Positions 23,914 through 32,020 of a stretch of DNA of 44,876 nt are shown here, one piece after another; the stretch's first letter is position 1; each line of letters opens with the position of its first letter. The stretch lies in assembly GCA_019694755.1 (NCBI GenBank), contig JAIBBI010000027.1, positions 1 through 44,876 of the forward strand, given 5' to 3'. The stretch comes from Gemmataceae bacterium. GTDB taxonomy: Bacteria > Planctomycetota > Planctomycetia > Gemmatales > Gemmataceae. Made by a program: the position numbers and the translations under genes. The notes under the pieces are model-generated. The model had not been told where the DNA came from. It did no database searches and worked only from the letters and a program-made list of their open reading frames with translations.

Positions 23914-24372
23914 ATGCGCGGCGGCTGGGCCATTCTGGGCGTGTTCTGCATCCTGTTCACGGGGTGCGTGGAACGGCGATTCGTCATCGAATCGGACCCG
24001 CCCGGTGCGCTCGTGCTGGTCAACGGTCAGCCGATCGGCGCGACCCCGGTCGACGGGCATTTTCTGTTTTACGGCAAGTACCAGTTCACATTGATCAAGG
24101 ACGGGTACGAGACACTGCAGGTGGAGGAGTGCTTCAAGACCCCGTGGTATCAGTATTTCCCGCTCGATTTCGCGAGCGAGAACCTGTACCCGGGGCGGAT
24201 TGAGGACGTCCGCCGGCCCGCACCGTTCAAGCTCGTACCGAAGATGCAGCCGCGGACCGATGCAATTCTGGGTCAGGCCGACCAGTTCCGGAACAAGGGC
24301 CGGTCGCTGCAGGCGCCCGCCGCGACTCAGCCGGTGACGGCGGTCGGCATCGATCCGCCGGCCAAGCCCTGA
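23914..24372 (+). CDS. PEGA-domain lipoprotein
   Basis: The ATG at 23914 has GAGGGG upstream and directly starts a lipoprotein signal (MRGGWAILGVFCILFTGC, Cys18); the in-frame ATG at 23884 is less likely. The mature part begins with a PEGA domain, ERRFVIESDPPGALVLVNGQPIGATPV...YGKYQFTLIKDGYETLQ, a small beta module common in envelope proteins of this phylum. The Trp/Tyr-rich stretch PWYQYFPLDF follows. It lies 60 bp after the BBP7 gene, so the two may be co-transcribed. Its last 46 bases overlap the 3' end of the convergent RNase D gene. Confidence 0.88.
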   Translation: MRGGWAILGVFCILFTGCVERRFVIESDPPGALVLVNGQPIGATPVDGHFLFYGKYQFTLIKDGYETLQVEECFKTPWYQYFPLDFASENLYPGRIEDVRRPAPFKLVPKMQPRTDAILGQADQFRNKGRSLQAPAATQPVTAVGIDPPAKP

Positions 24373-25562
24373 TCCGGTGCGACGGGTGATTCGACCAGTT
24401 CCAGCGGCATCGCCTTATTGATGTCCGCCACTCTCAATGCACGCCGACCGGCAAGCACGTCGCGCAAGACGGGCAGGACGAACTCCGCGCGCCAGCCGCT
24501 GGCGAGGGCGCAGGAGTCGGGCAGCGGCGTGCCCTCGAGTGCGGAGCGGACGAGCGCTTTGATGTCGGACGCGGTGGCGACGAGGGCGGGAGTCAGCCGA
24601 TTGCCGGCACAGAACGTCGCCAAGGCGGATTGCATCAGCGCGGTAATCGATGCAACCTGCGGCGGGTCGTGCTCGCGGCCCTCGGGCTCTGGGTGTCGCT
24701 CGGGTGGCGTCTCCATGCCGCGGGCGATCACGTCGAGGAGAGCGGGGACGTCGTTCTTCGAAACACCGCGGACGACAGAGATGTCGCGCTCGGCCGTGGG
24801 GAGGCGCCGGGCAAGCTCGATGATGAGGTCGTCGCGGAGCAGGAAGCGGGCGGGTCGGTTGAGCTTCTCGGCCCGGGCGTCGCGCCAGGCGTAGAGTTCG
24901 CGGACGGTGGCGAGTTGCCGGCCGTCCATGCCGCCGAGGCCGCGGAGCTTGCGCCACGGTTCGCGGTCCGGGTCTTCAGCGAGCCACTTCTGAATCAGCC
25001 CGGAATGTTCTTCGACCACCCACGGCGCGCGGCCCAGGTCGCCGAGCTTGCGCGTGATCTTGTTGTAGATCGGCAGCAGGTAGCGGACGTCGTCGTAGGC
25101 GTAGCGGAGTTGCTGCTTGGTGAGCGGGCGGCGGGCCCAGTCCGTGAGCGTCTCGCCTTTGCTGAGGCGGACACGGAGGAAGTGATGGACGAGCGCGCCG
25201 TGCCCGGCCGGGTAGCCGGCCCCCAGCAGTCCCGCGGCTACTTGAAGGTCGAAGACGTTTTCCGGGGCTCGGCCGGAGAACAGCCGGCACATGCGCACTT
25301 CCTCGCGGCCCGCATGCACGACGGCTACTCGGTCCGGATGGGCGACGATCTGCCAGAACGGGTCGAGATTGTCGAGCGACAGCGGGTCGATGAGGTACAG
25401 GCGCTCGGGAGTCGCGACCTGGACGAGACACAGGCGGGGGTGGTAGGTGTTCTCGCCGATGAACTCGGTGTCGAAGCCGATCACGGAACACGATTCGAGA
25501 TGCGCGCAGCAATCCGACAGGTCGGACGCGCGGGAGACAATGTGTTCCGGCAGAGTGGCCAT
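24327..25562 (-). CDS. rnd: Ribonuclease D-type 3'-5' exonuclease
   Basis: The 411-residue protein has the DEDD exonuclease fold followed by an HRDC-like domain (about 210-290, KLRGLGGMDGRQLATVRELYAWRD). Exo I is DTEF (Asp31, Glu33) and Exo III is YAYDD (Tyr154, Asp158), placing it with the DEDDy group. Exo II reads HAGREEVRMC, with Glu88 where E. coli RNase D has Asp; this looks like a subfamily variant rather than loss. RNase D trims the 3' ends of tRNA precursors and other small RNAs. The C-terminal 50 residues are non-conserved and overlap the PEGA gene. Confidence 0.9.
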   Translation of the reverse strand: MATLPEHIVSRASDLSDCCAHLESCSVIGFDTEFIGENTYHPRLCLVQVATPERLYLIDPLSLDNLDPFWQIVAHPDRVAVVHAGREEVRMCRLFSGRAPENVFDLQVAAGLLGAGYPAGHGALVHHFLRVRLSKGETLTDWARRPLTKQQLRYAYDDVRYLLPIYNKITRKLGDLGRAPWVVEEHSGLIQKWLAEDPDREPWRKLRGLGGMDGRQLATVRELYAWRDARAEKLNRPARFLLRDDLIIELARRLPTAERDISVVRGVSKNDVPALLDVIARGMETPPERHPEPEGREHDPPQVASITALMQSALATFCAGNRLTPALVATASDIKALVRSALEGTPLPDSCALASGWRAEFVLPVLRDVLAGRRALRVADINKAMPLELVESPVAPDQGLAGGSMPTAVTG

Positions 25563-25651
25563 GGAGTCAGACGCGCATCCGCGTGTGGGCGAGGTACAGC
25601 TAACTTACGGCGGATGCCGACTCCGGCAGCGTGTCCCGGACCGCCGGAAGC

Positions 25652-28354
25652 TTACATCCGGCCCCGCGCCCGGTTCAGCAGGCCGCGGTCTTCGGCATTG
25701 AGTCGTTCCAGTTGCGCGTCGATCGCGCCGGCGTTCGGCAGGTTGCGCCGTTCGCGCTCGAGACCCTGCTGGAAATCGGCCTCGGCGTCTTTCGCGCGAC
25801 CCAGGCCGGCGCGGGCGAGGCCGCGGAAGTACCAGTAGCGGGCGTCGAGGCCGTTGATTGTCAGCGCGGCACCGAACTGCTTTTCGGCTTCGGTCAGATC
25901 GCCGGCCCGGTAGCTGACGAGGCCGCGAGCGAACGCCCTCTCGGATCGCGGATCGCTGAGGTACGCGCCGGGGAGGACCGGCGGGAGGTCGGCGCGGGTC
26001 GGCTTGGCTGCAAGGGCGGCGTCGAGGCCGGTCAGCACCTCGGCCGGGGCCGCGTTCGGCGGCACCTGCACGCGCTGCTTGATGGACTGCACGAGGCTGC
26101 CCAACTCGCGGGAGGTCATCTGGGCCCGCTCGCCCTGCTGGCGGACCGTCGCCAGTTGATCTTCGAGTTCCTTGACTTTGGCGTCGAGTCGGACGCGCTC
26201 GGCGTCGATCTTCGCGACGTCGGCCGGGTCTTTGGGGTTGATTGGCGGCGACTTCATCGCGGCGAGCAGGTCCTTGGTTTTCTTCAGCTCGTCTTCAAGC
26301 GCCTTCTGCGCTTCCACGGCTTTGTCGGCCTGGGCCTGGGCGGTCTTCAGGTTCGCCTCGACCGACTTGGCGAGCGCGGCAGAGTCGTCTGCCGACTTCT
26401 TCGCCGTCTTCACGGCCGCGTCGGCGACTTCCTTGGCCTTTACCAGTTTGTTGACCGCGGCGGGAAGGTCGTTCAGGTCGAGACCGCTCTGGCTCAGGGC
26501 GTCGCGAATGGCCGCGAGCCGACTGCTCAGCTGCTTCGATTCTTCGGCCTTGGCCTTGTACTGGGTCAGCGCCTGCGACACCGCCGCGCCGGCCGACGAT
26601 TGCTTCGTCAGGTCGAGGCTGGTGTGCAACTGGCTCTTGATCGCCCAGTAGTCTTTCAGCTCGTCGCAGCAGCGGAGGAAGATGTCTTCGAGCGGGTCGC
26701 TCTGCGGATTGAGTCCCTTGCGCGCGAGGACGAACCGCCGCTCGTCGTGCGCGGCCCGGGCGGCGGTCAGCGCGGCTTGGGCCTCGGAGTATTTGTGGCT
26801 GCGGGCGAGGCGGACGGCCTTCCAGAACTCGAAGCCGGCCTCGTCCTTTGCGGTCGGTTCGACCTGGAGCAGGAGCGTAAACAGCGTCGCCCCGAGTGGC
26901 TCGATCGCGGCGCGGGGGCCGGCATTGGCCGGGCGGGTGTCGAGGCGGTCGAGCGCGGCCTGGAACAGTTTCGCCTGGTCCGCATACTTCGTGAGCGCGT
27001 CTTTGTAAATCGTCTTCGCGGCATCGACCTGTCCGAACGACTCCTTGAGGAGCCCGAGCCACAACGCGCCGGCCGCGGAATTCGCGGCCTTCAGGTCCGA
27101 CTCGGCCAGCTGCACGGCTTCGTCGGCCACCTTGGGTGCGGTGTTCTGCACCTTGCAGTCGCGGAGGTATCGCAGCAGCCGGGCCTGGCCGAGCGACGCG
27201 CTCGTTTCGGGAGATGCCGGCAGTTTGGAAAGCGATTCGATCGCCTTGTCCAGGTTGCCGCTGTCGAGGAAGGCGAGCGAGCCGGCCAGATCGATGGTGG
27301 GGGCGGCGGCCTTGGGGGCCGGCTTGCTACCCGAGCCGGGCAACGCGCCGGACATCCAGACGCCGACGCAGACGGCCACGCCGGCGAGGCCGCCGAGCAC
27401 ACCGTTGATCCAGCCGTTACCACGAGGCTGGAACTCGACCGGGGTGGTGGCGGGCAGGTCCTGATCCCGGCGGGCGCTGCCCGCGACGGCGGTGAGGCCC
27501 GGGACGGTAGAGAGACCCGAACCCTTGCCGCTGCCGAGCAGGTCGACGGTGCCGCTGTCGCCCTGACTGGAGCCGGAACGCGATTTGCGCCGGCCGCTGC
27601 CGGGGCCCATGACTTTGGAATCGACGGCCGGGAACGGCAGGTCGATGACCGATTGCGAGCCGAGGTCGACGGCCGAGGATTCGATGCCGCCGACGGGGAT
27701 TGCGCCGATCTCCGCGGCCGCGTCGTCGTCATCCGGCGAAACAATCAGCGGCGAGTCGTATTGATCCGTCTTGTCGAGTTTCTGCGAGGAGCCGGTCTTG
27801 CCCGTGACGTCGCGCAAGAGGTTGATTCGGGAGGAATCGCCGGGCCGATCGGGGGTAAGGATGGACGATGCCTGCTCGTCTTCGATGAGGAAGTCGAGGA
27901 TGGAGTCGGTGTCCCGCTTGCCAGTGGCCTTCTTGTCGGCGGGCGCAGCCTCGCCGGGACTGACATTGAGCTTGCCCGAGGGCGGCTCGTCGTTGAGAGC
28001 CTTTTTCAGGATGTCGCGGTCGCTGGCAGCGTCGAAGTCGATCGATTCGGGGCCTTCGAGGTCGAACGCGCCGGCCTCGTCGGAGCGGGCCTTCATCAGG
28101 TCGGCCCAGGAGACGATTGACGTTCCGCTGAGGGGGCCGGAAAGCTGGCTGCGGGACATCGCCGTCGAGCCGCCATCTTCCGCCGACAAGCTGCTGAAGT
28201 CGACAACATCGTCGTCGTCCTCGCCAGTCATCGATGTCGGGATCGGGACGCAGCGCGGGCTGGACCCGTCGTCGGGGATCGGAGTGGGGACGGGGACCGC
28301 CTTGCCTTTCTCGGGGTCTTTCGGCTTCTGTGATTTGGAATCTTCGGGCGTCAT
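25652..28354 (-). CDS. Large single-pass membrane protein with acidic N-terminus, coiled coil and TPR
   Basis: The 900-residue protein has a disordered acidic N-terminal 310 residues carrying short repeated phrases (SAVDLGSQSVIDLP, GTVDLLG, SIDFDAA), one transmembrane helix at about 315-337 (WINGVLGGLAGVAVCVGVW), a helical region with TPR-like repeats (about 350-600), a long coiled coil (about 600-770, rich in KxxEx, AxA and EDQLA phrases) and a C-terminal TPR (about 820-880, YRAGDLTEAEKQFGAAL and YFRGLARAGLGRAKDAEADF). GGGGGA precedes the ATG. The domain order suggests a scaffold that connects cytoplasm and periplasm. I know of no function. It is divergent from the small gene at 28771. Confidence 0.78.
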   Translation of the reverse strand: MTPEDSKSQKPKDPEKGKAVPVPTPIPDDGSSPRCVPIPTSMTGEDDDDVVDFSSLSAEDGGSTAMSRSQLSGPLSGTSIVSWADLMKARSDEAGAFDLEGPESIDFDAASDRDILKKALNDEPPSGKLNVSPGEAAPADKKATGKRDTDSILDFLIEDEQASSILTPDRPGDSSRINLLRDVTGKTGSSQKLDKTDQYDSPLIVSPDDDDAAAEIGAIPVGGIESSAVDLGSQSVIDLPFPAVDSKVMGPGSGRRKSRSGSSQGDSGTVDLLGSGKGSGLSTVPGLTAVAGSARRDQDLPATTPVEFQPRGNGWINGVLGGLAGVAVCVGVWMSGALPGSGSKPAPKAAAPTIDLAGSLAFLDSGNLDKAIESLSKLPASPETSASLGQARLLRYLRDCKVQNTAPKVADEAVQLAESDLKAANSAAGALWLGLLKESFGQVDAAKTIYKDALTKYADQAKLFQAALDRLDTRPANAGPRAAIEPLGATLFTLLLQVEPTAKDEAGFEFWKAVRLARSHKYSEAQAALTAARAAHDERRFVLARKGLNPQSDPLEDIFLRCCDELKDYWAIKSQLHTSLDLTKQSSAGAAVSQALTQYKAKAEESKQLSSRLAAIRDALSQSGLDLNDLPAAVNKLVKAKEVADAAVKTAKKSADDSAALAKSVEANLKTAQAQADKAVEAQKALEDELKKTKDLLAAMKSPPINPKDPADVAKIDAERVRLDAKVKELEDQLATVRQQGERAQMTSRELGSLVQSIKQRVQVPPNAAPAEVLTGLDAALAAKPTRADLPPVLPGAYLSDPRSERAFARGLVSYRAGDLTEAEKQFGAALTINGLDARYWYFRGLARAGLGRAKDAEADFQQGLERERRNLPNAGAIDAQLERLNAEDRGLLNRARGRM

Positions 28355-28770
28355 GAGACGGTCCCCCAGAGGTCGGCGCAGGGTGCGTACGCAGAATGAG
28401 CGTTAGTGTTACCTTAACTCGCATTTGCAGGCCGGGGAAGCGGCAAAACCCCGCGACACGGATCACCCGGAGTCCGCCCTTGGCACGGCTCCCGCGACCG
28501 GAATAATCCTTACCGGAATCGCGGCGAATCCGAGTTTTCCGGCACCGGGTGTCGCGAGGCCGGGCACTGGCGGGCCCGGGCAGTTCCACGAATCCTCCCG
28601 CCGGGCTTGATTCGCCCGCGAATAATGCGGTGGTCCGACTTGCGACTCGATTGGCACCTGAATTGCTGCTGTTGTGCTGGGAGCGAACCAACGGCAGGGT
28701 CCGCGACTCTGTGTCAGGTGGACAGGATGCACCCCGGGATCCCTCTCACCCGGCGGTCGAGGACAACACA
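28355..28770. other. 416-bp divergent intergenic region
   Basis: No supported gene lies between the two divergent starts; frames crossing it lack start signals. It must hold promoters for both the 900-residue membrane protein (minus) and the 74-residue protein (plus). I see AT-richer stretches near 28400-28420 and 28495-28512 but no convincing -35/-10 pair, and no strong hairpin. Confidence 0.5.
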
Positions 28771-28995
28771 ATGACCATGCAACGTCTCGCCGGGTTTGTC
28801 CCGAGCGACCTCCGCGGCGAATCCGCGGAGCCCGAACTGATCGAGCTTTCCCTTCTCATTCCCCAATGGCAGGTCACCGCCATCGAGCGGACTGCCAGCA
28901 GACTCGGGATCACGGCCGGCCAGATGCTACGCCGCGTGCTCGGCGAATTCTGCCTCGCCAACTCCACGAAACCCATCGTCAATTGTCATTCGTAA
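28771..28995 (+). CDS. Small protein (74 aa), possible ribbon-helix-helix-like DNA binder
   Basis: Two ATGs (28771 and 28777) follow GAGGA with 7- and 13-base spacing; I use the first. The product MTMQRLAGFVPSDLRGESAE is followed by PELIELSLLIPQWQVTAIERTASRLGITAGQMLRRVLGEFC, that is, a strand and two helices with a turn (RLGITAGQML), which resembles ribbon-helix-helix or short HTH proteins. The longer frame from 28549 lacks start signals. Its 5' side faces the 900-residue membrane-protein gene, which it could regulate. The fold suggestion is by pattern only. Confidence 0.55.
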   Translation: MTMQRLAGFVPSDLRGESAEPELIELSLLIPQWQVTAIERTASRLGITAGQMLRRVLGEFCLANSTKPIVNCHS

Positions 28996-29022
28996 ACTGG
29001 ATGCCCGCTATCCACCTGCTGA

Positions 29023-30612
29023 TCACTCAAGATCCTTGAGGCCGGTCGTGTCTCGCTTGTAGAGCGGCAGGTGGCGGTAATAAACCTCGAGCGTGAGCAG
29101 CGACAGGCAGGTGGCGCAGAGCCGGCCGCCGCCGTCGCCGGTGTGCGTCCGGTCCGGGGTCCACGACCCGCGGTTCGGCCCGACGCCGTTGTCCTGCGTG
29201 TCGATCAGCAGGTCGCGCATTTGCGGGTTCCAGACCTTGTGCCAGTCCTCCTCGGTCGCGCAGAAGTGCATGACCTGAGTGGCGTAATAGTAGTAGTAGA
29301 TCTCGCTGAGCCCCTTGCGGGGAAGGTTCTTTTTCAGGTTCTCGACACCGGCCATCATCGCGGGGTTCTTCGGCCCCCAGCCGAGGTAAGCCCGGCAGAG
29401 CAGGCCCACGGCCGTCATGTTCGGCCGGCCGCCCGCGCTCGAATAGCCGTAAGCCGCACCCTTCTGCGTCTGCATCGTGTCGAGGAAATTGCCGACTTTG
29501 TAAAACGCTTCTGCGGGCACCTTCAGCCCGGCCAGCTTGGCCGACTGCAACGCCTGGAGGCACCATCCCGTGACGGAGACATCGCCCGGCTGGCCGACTG
29601 AGTACCGGAAGCCGCCGGCTGAGTGTTGCGCCTTGAGCAGATAGTCGACGCCGCGTTGGGCCGGGCCGCGGAGCGTGGAATCGTTGGTCATGCCGAGCGC
29701 TTCGCAGAGCGCGACGACACAGATGGCATGGCTGTAGTGGCGATAAGTGGTGTCGGTGCCCATCAGGCCGTTGCCCTGCTGTTTGTTGACCAGCCAGCGC
29801 AGGCCCAGTTCGACGCACTTGGAATACTCGACGGAGTTCTTGTCCTTCGGGTCGAGCTTGTGGGTAATGCCGCCGGCGAGGAAGGGCAGCAGCGCGAGTC
29901 CGGTCGCGCCGAAGTCGTCGTCGACGGTGCCCTCGAGCATCTTCCATTTGCCGTCAGGCTTCTGCTGCTTCTTGAGCCAGGCCAGGCCCTTCGCGACGGC
30001 CGCTTCGGAAGCGGGGTTACCGCCCTCGGCCGCGACCATCTTCTCGCGGGTCGCGCCGGACCGCCCGCCGAACATCTGACCGGGGATCAGCCGGCCGCCA
30101 ATGTAGCCGCCCGGCCCGCCGACCATGCTGGCTGCACCCGGAATGTTGGATTCGCTTCCGCCACCAGCGCCGCCGCCGACGCCGGGCGGCGGACTGACGG
30201 TTTGCCGAGCTGCGTTGTCCGCGCCGACGATGCCGACCGGTTCTTCGGGCCGGACGATGCCGGGTACGCTGATGTCTTCGATTCGGTTGAGGTCGTAATT
30301 CGTCTTCTTGTTCGGGTCGAGGCCTACGTCCTCGTTCGTCAGCGCCTGCTTTTCTTCGGGCTTCTCGTCGGCGCGGACGACGATCGGTTTGTCCTCCGGC
30401 ACCGGCGAGGCCTGATCGCCGGCCCGCGATGCGAGGAATGCGAAGATGATTGCGGCGGTAAGGTGCAGGCCGCCCGAGATGGCGAGGGCCGGCACCTGTC
30501 GGTGCATCAGACGATCGTCGTCGTCCGTCGCACGACGCACGACGCCCGGCTGGATCGTCTGCCGATCCGGCGCTTTTGCGGGTTCAGTCGTTGCCGGGCT
30601 TGCGCTGGCCAT
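29023..30612 (-). CDS. TonB-like single-pass protein with periplasmic prenyltransferase/squalene-cyclase-type repeats
   Basis: The 529-residue protein has a 41-residue cytoplasmic start, one helix ALAISGGLHLTAAIIFAFLA (about 43-62), a charged Lys/Glu/Pro stretch (EDKPIVVRADEKPEEKQ), a Gly-rich linker (about 140-180) and, from about 200, alpha/alpha-barrel repeats such as GLAWLKKQQKPDGKWK, GLRWLVNKQQGNGLMG, GVDYLLKAQHSAGGFRY and GDGGGRLCATCLSLLTLEVYY. The helix has Ser46-x3-His50, the spacing of the Ser-x3-His pair that TonB uses to couple to ExbB/ExbD. ExbB and two ExbDs are encoded just upstream. The Asp-rich catalytic motif of real squalene-hopene cyclase (DxDDTA) is missing, so this is a cyclase-fold module and probably not a cyclase. 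Confidence 0.85.
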   Translation of the reverse strand: MASASPATTEPAKAPDRQTIQPGVVRRATDDDDRLMHRQVPALAISGGLHLTAAIIFAFLASRAGDQASPVPEDKPIVVRADEKPEEKQALTNEDVGLDPNKKTNYDLNRIEDISVPGIVRPEEPVGIVGADNAARQTVSPPPGVGGGAGGGSESNIPGAASMVGGPGGYIGGRLIPGQMFGGRSGATREKMVAAEGGNPASEAAVAKGLAWLKKQQKPDGKWKMLEGTVDDDFGATGLALLPFLAGGITHKLDPKDKNSVEYSKCVELGLRWLVNKQQGNGLMGTDTTYRHYSHAICVVALCEALGMTNDSTLRGPAQRGVDYLLKAQHSAGGFRYSVGQPGDVSVTGWCLQALQSAKLAGLKVPAEAFYKVGNFLDTMQTQKGAAYGYSSAGGRPNMTAVGLLCRAYLGWGPKNPAMMAGVENLKKNLPRKGLSEIYYYYYATQVMHFCATEEDWHKVWNPQMRDLLIDTQDNGVGPNRGSWTPDRTHTGDGGGRLCATCLSLLTLEVYYRHLPLYKRDTTGLKDLE

Positions 30613-30649
30613 GATGCGCCTCGTTGCAATTCACCAGATCATTCTACCG

Positions 30650-31504
30650 TCAGTTCGCCGACGGGCTTCCGGGAAACGGGTTGATGTCCCGGAATTCGGG
30701 CGGCGATGCATTGCGGGCGGCCGCGACCCGGGCCTGGTTCCGCCGGTCGGCCATGCGAAACGCCAGGACCAACCCGAACACCACGACGCCGAACGCGATC
30801 AGGGCTATCAGCAGCAGGGGCACGGAGGCAAATGCAGCGTCCTGCGGCGACGGCTCTACTGGCGGCAGCACCCGCTCCGTCATCGGCCCCCCGACGATCA
30901 GCGGGGCAATCCGGTACCCGTCGCCCGCGCGGAAGCGGTAGATCTTGTAGAAAAACCCGGCGAGCGTCACACGCCGGTCCAGTTGCTCGGACACGGGAAT
31001 ACCCGCGGGCAGGTCCGTCAGCAAGACGCAGTACGAGTATTCCCGGTAGATTTCCGAGAAGACCCAGGCCTCGTAGAGGTGCTTGACGCCGTCGGCTTCG
31101 AGGGCGCGGGTCGGACCGAGATCGCGGATCCTCTTGAGCCGGCCCTCGACGATCACCACCTCTCCGCGGTACTTGGCTGAATCGGGGCCAAGCATGTTCG
31201 CGAAGGTGATCTCTTTCCGCGCCGCGGCGAGGAAGTCGGCGGGACCCACCTGACGGGCGAATCCGACGATGTAGTCGTAGGCCCGGGCTTCGTCGGGATT
31301 CTCCGTCTCGCTTCGGACGGGAGAATTGTCTTCCACGAAGCGGAGCAGAGAACGGTTCAGGTCCGCGGGCCGGAGCGTGGCCGGCTTGCCGACCGGCGGG
31401 TGTGGTTCGGGCGACGACGGATCGACCGGCTTCGGCTGCGCGGCTCCGGGCCCCGCCATCGCGAGGCTGAAGAAAGCGACCGTCACCATCCATCGAGTCG
31501 TCAT
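30650..31504 (-). CDS. Exported single-pass membrane protein inside the ExbB/ExbD cluster
   Basis: The 284-residue product has a signal peptide (MTTRWMVTVAFFSLAMAGPGAAQ), a periplasmic part with a helical region (RAYDYIVGFARQVGPADFLAAA) and a beta-barrel-like region (YRGEVVIVEGRLKRIRDLG, VTLAGFFYKIYRFRAGDGY) suggestive of an OB-type fold, then one transmembrane helix (about 226-250, SVPLLLIALIAFGVVVFGLVLAF) and a basic cytoplasmic tail ending near PPEFRDINPFPG. AAGG precedes the ATG, which is one base from the ExbD stop. Its strict position between ExbD and the TonB-like gene argues for a role in the same machine. No known family is recognised. Confidence 0.78.
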   Translation of the reverse strand: MTTRWMVTVAFFSLAMAGPGAAQPKPVDPSSPEPHPPVGKPATLRPADLNRSLLRFVEDNSPVRSETENPDEARAYDYIVGFARQVGPADFLAAARKEITFANMLGPDSAKYRGEVVIVEGRLKRIRDLGPTRALEADGVKHLYEAWVFSEIYREYSYCVLLTDLPAGIPVSEQLDRRVTLAGFFYKIYRFRAGDGYRIAPLIVGGPMTERVLPPVEPSPQDAAFASVPLLLIALIAFGVVVFGLVLAFRMADRRNQARVAAARNASPPEFRDINPFPGSPSAN

Positions 31505-31505
31505 G

Positions 31506-32015
31506 TTACCTTCGGATCAGGTCCGGGGGCGGGGAGAAGCCCACCGATTGGAACTTCACGCCCAGGCACACGTCCATCACGGCAATGAGGTACTCGTACT
31601 TGAGTGCGCCATCCGCCTCGATCTTCACGTTGGCCGGGCCGACTTCATTCCGGATCGTCGCCAGCACCGACTTCAGTTCTTTCAAGTTGCCCTCGGCGAT
31701 CACCGTCGAGTTCTCTTTCTCCTTGACGGTGAGCTTGTCGATGACGCCCAGACGCGATTCGATTGCCACGGTGATGTCGACGCCGGGTTCGTTCTCCGGG
31801 TTGCTGAGGGCGAACGGGTCGACCTGCTCCGCGGTCTTCGCCTTTGCCTGCCCTGCGGCCGGCATGAACATGTCCATCTGACCTTCGGCCACGCTGGGCG
31901 GGTTGAACGTCAGGATGAAGAACGACAGAAATTGAAACGTCATGTCGAGCATCGCCGGGATCGGGATCTCGACCTTGGCGTTGTCGCCTTGGGAGTGTTT
32001 CCGCTTGCGACGCAC
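31506..32015 (-). CDS. ExbD/TolR-family protein, second copy
   Basis: I start this at GTG 32015 (MRRKRKHSQGDNAKVEIPIP), five bases after the preceding ExbD stop; the ATG at 32081 would lie inside that gene. The 169-residue product has a short cytoplasmic N-terminus, a single helix with the essential acidic residue (AMLDMTFQFLSFFILTF, Asp24) and a periplasmic C-terminal domain (VKIEADGALKYEYLIAVMDVC). ExbD/TolR converts the proton-motive force with ExbB/TolQ. The two ExbDs differ considerably in sequence, so a heteromeric stator is possible. Confidence 0.88.
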   Translation of the reverse strand: MRRKRKHSQGDNAKVEIPIPAMLDMTFQFLSFFILTFNPPSVAEGQMDMFMPAAGQAKAKTAEQVDPFALSNPENEPGVDITVAIESRLGVIDKLTVKEKENSTVIAEGNLKELKSVLATIRNEVGPANVKIEADGALKYEYLIAVMDVCLGVKFQSVGFSPPPDLIRR

Positions 32016-32020
32016 GGGAC

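Noticed and set aside
22372-24060. 562-residue minus-strand frame across the BBP7 gene
   Set aside because: Antisense to a recognised outer-membrane barrel gene, with an Arg/His-rich product.
25631-28120. 829-residue plus-strand frame across the TPR/coiled-coil gene
   Set aside because: Gly/Arg/Leu-rich shadow; the minus-strand frame has a Shine-Dalgarno, a transmembrane helix and TPRs.
29023-30612. True squalene-hopene cyclase or prenyltransferase
   Set aside because: The DxDD acid motif and QW repeats in full form are not seen, and the protein is membrane-anchored with a TonB-like start; only the fold is shared.
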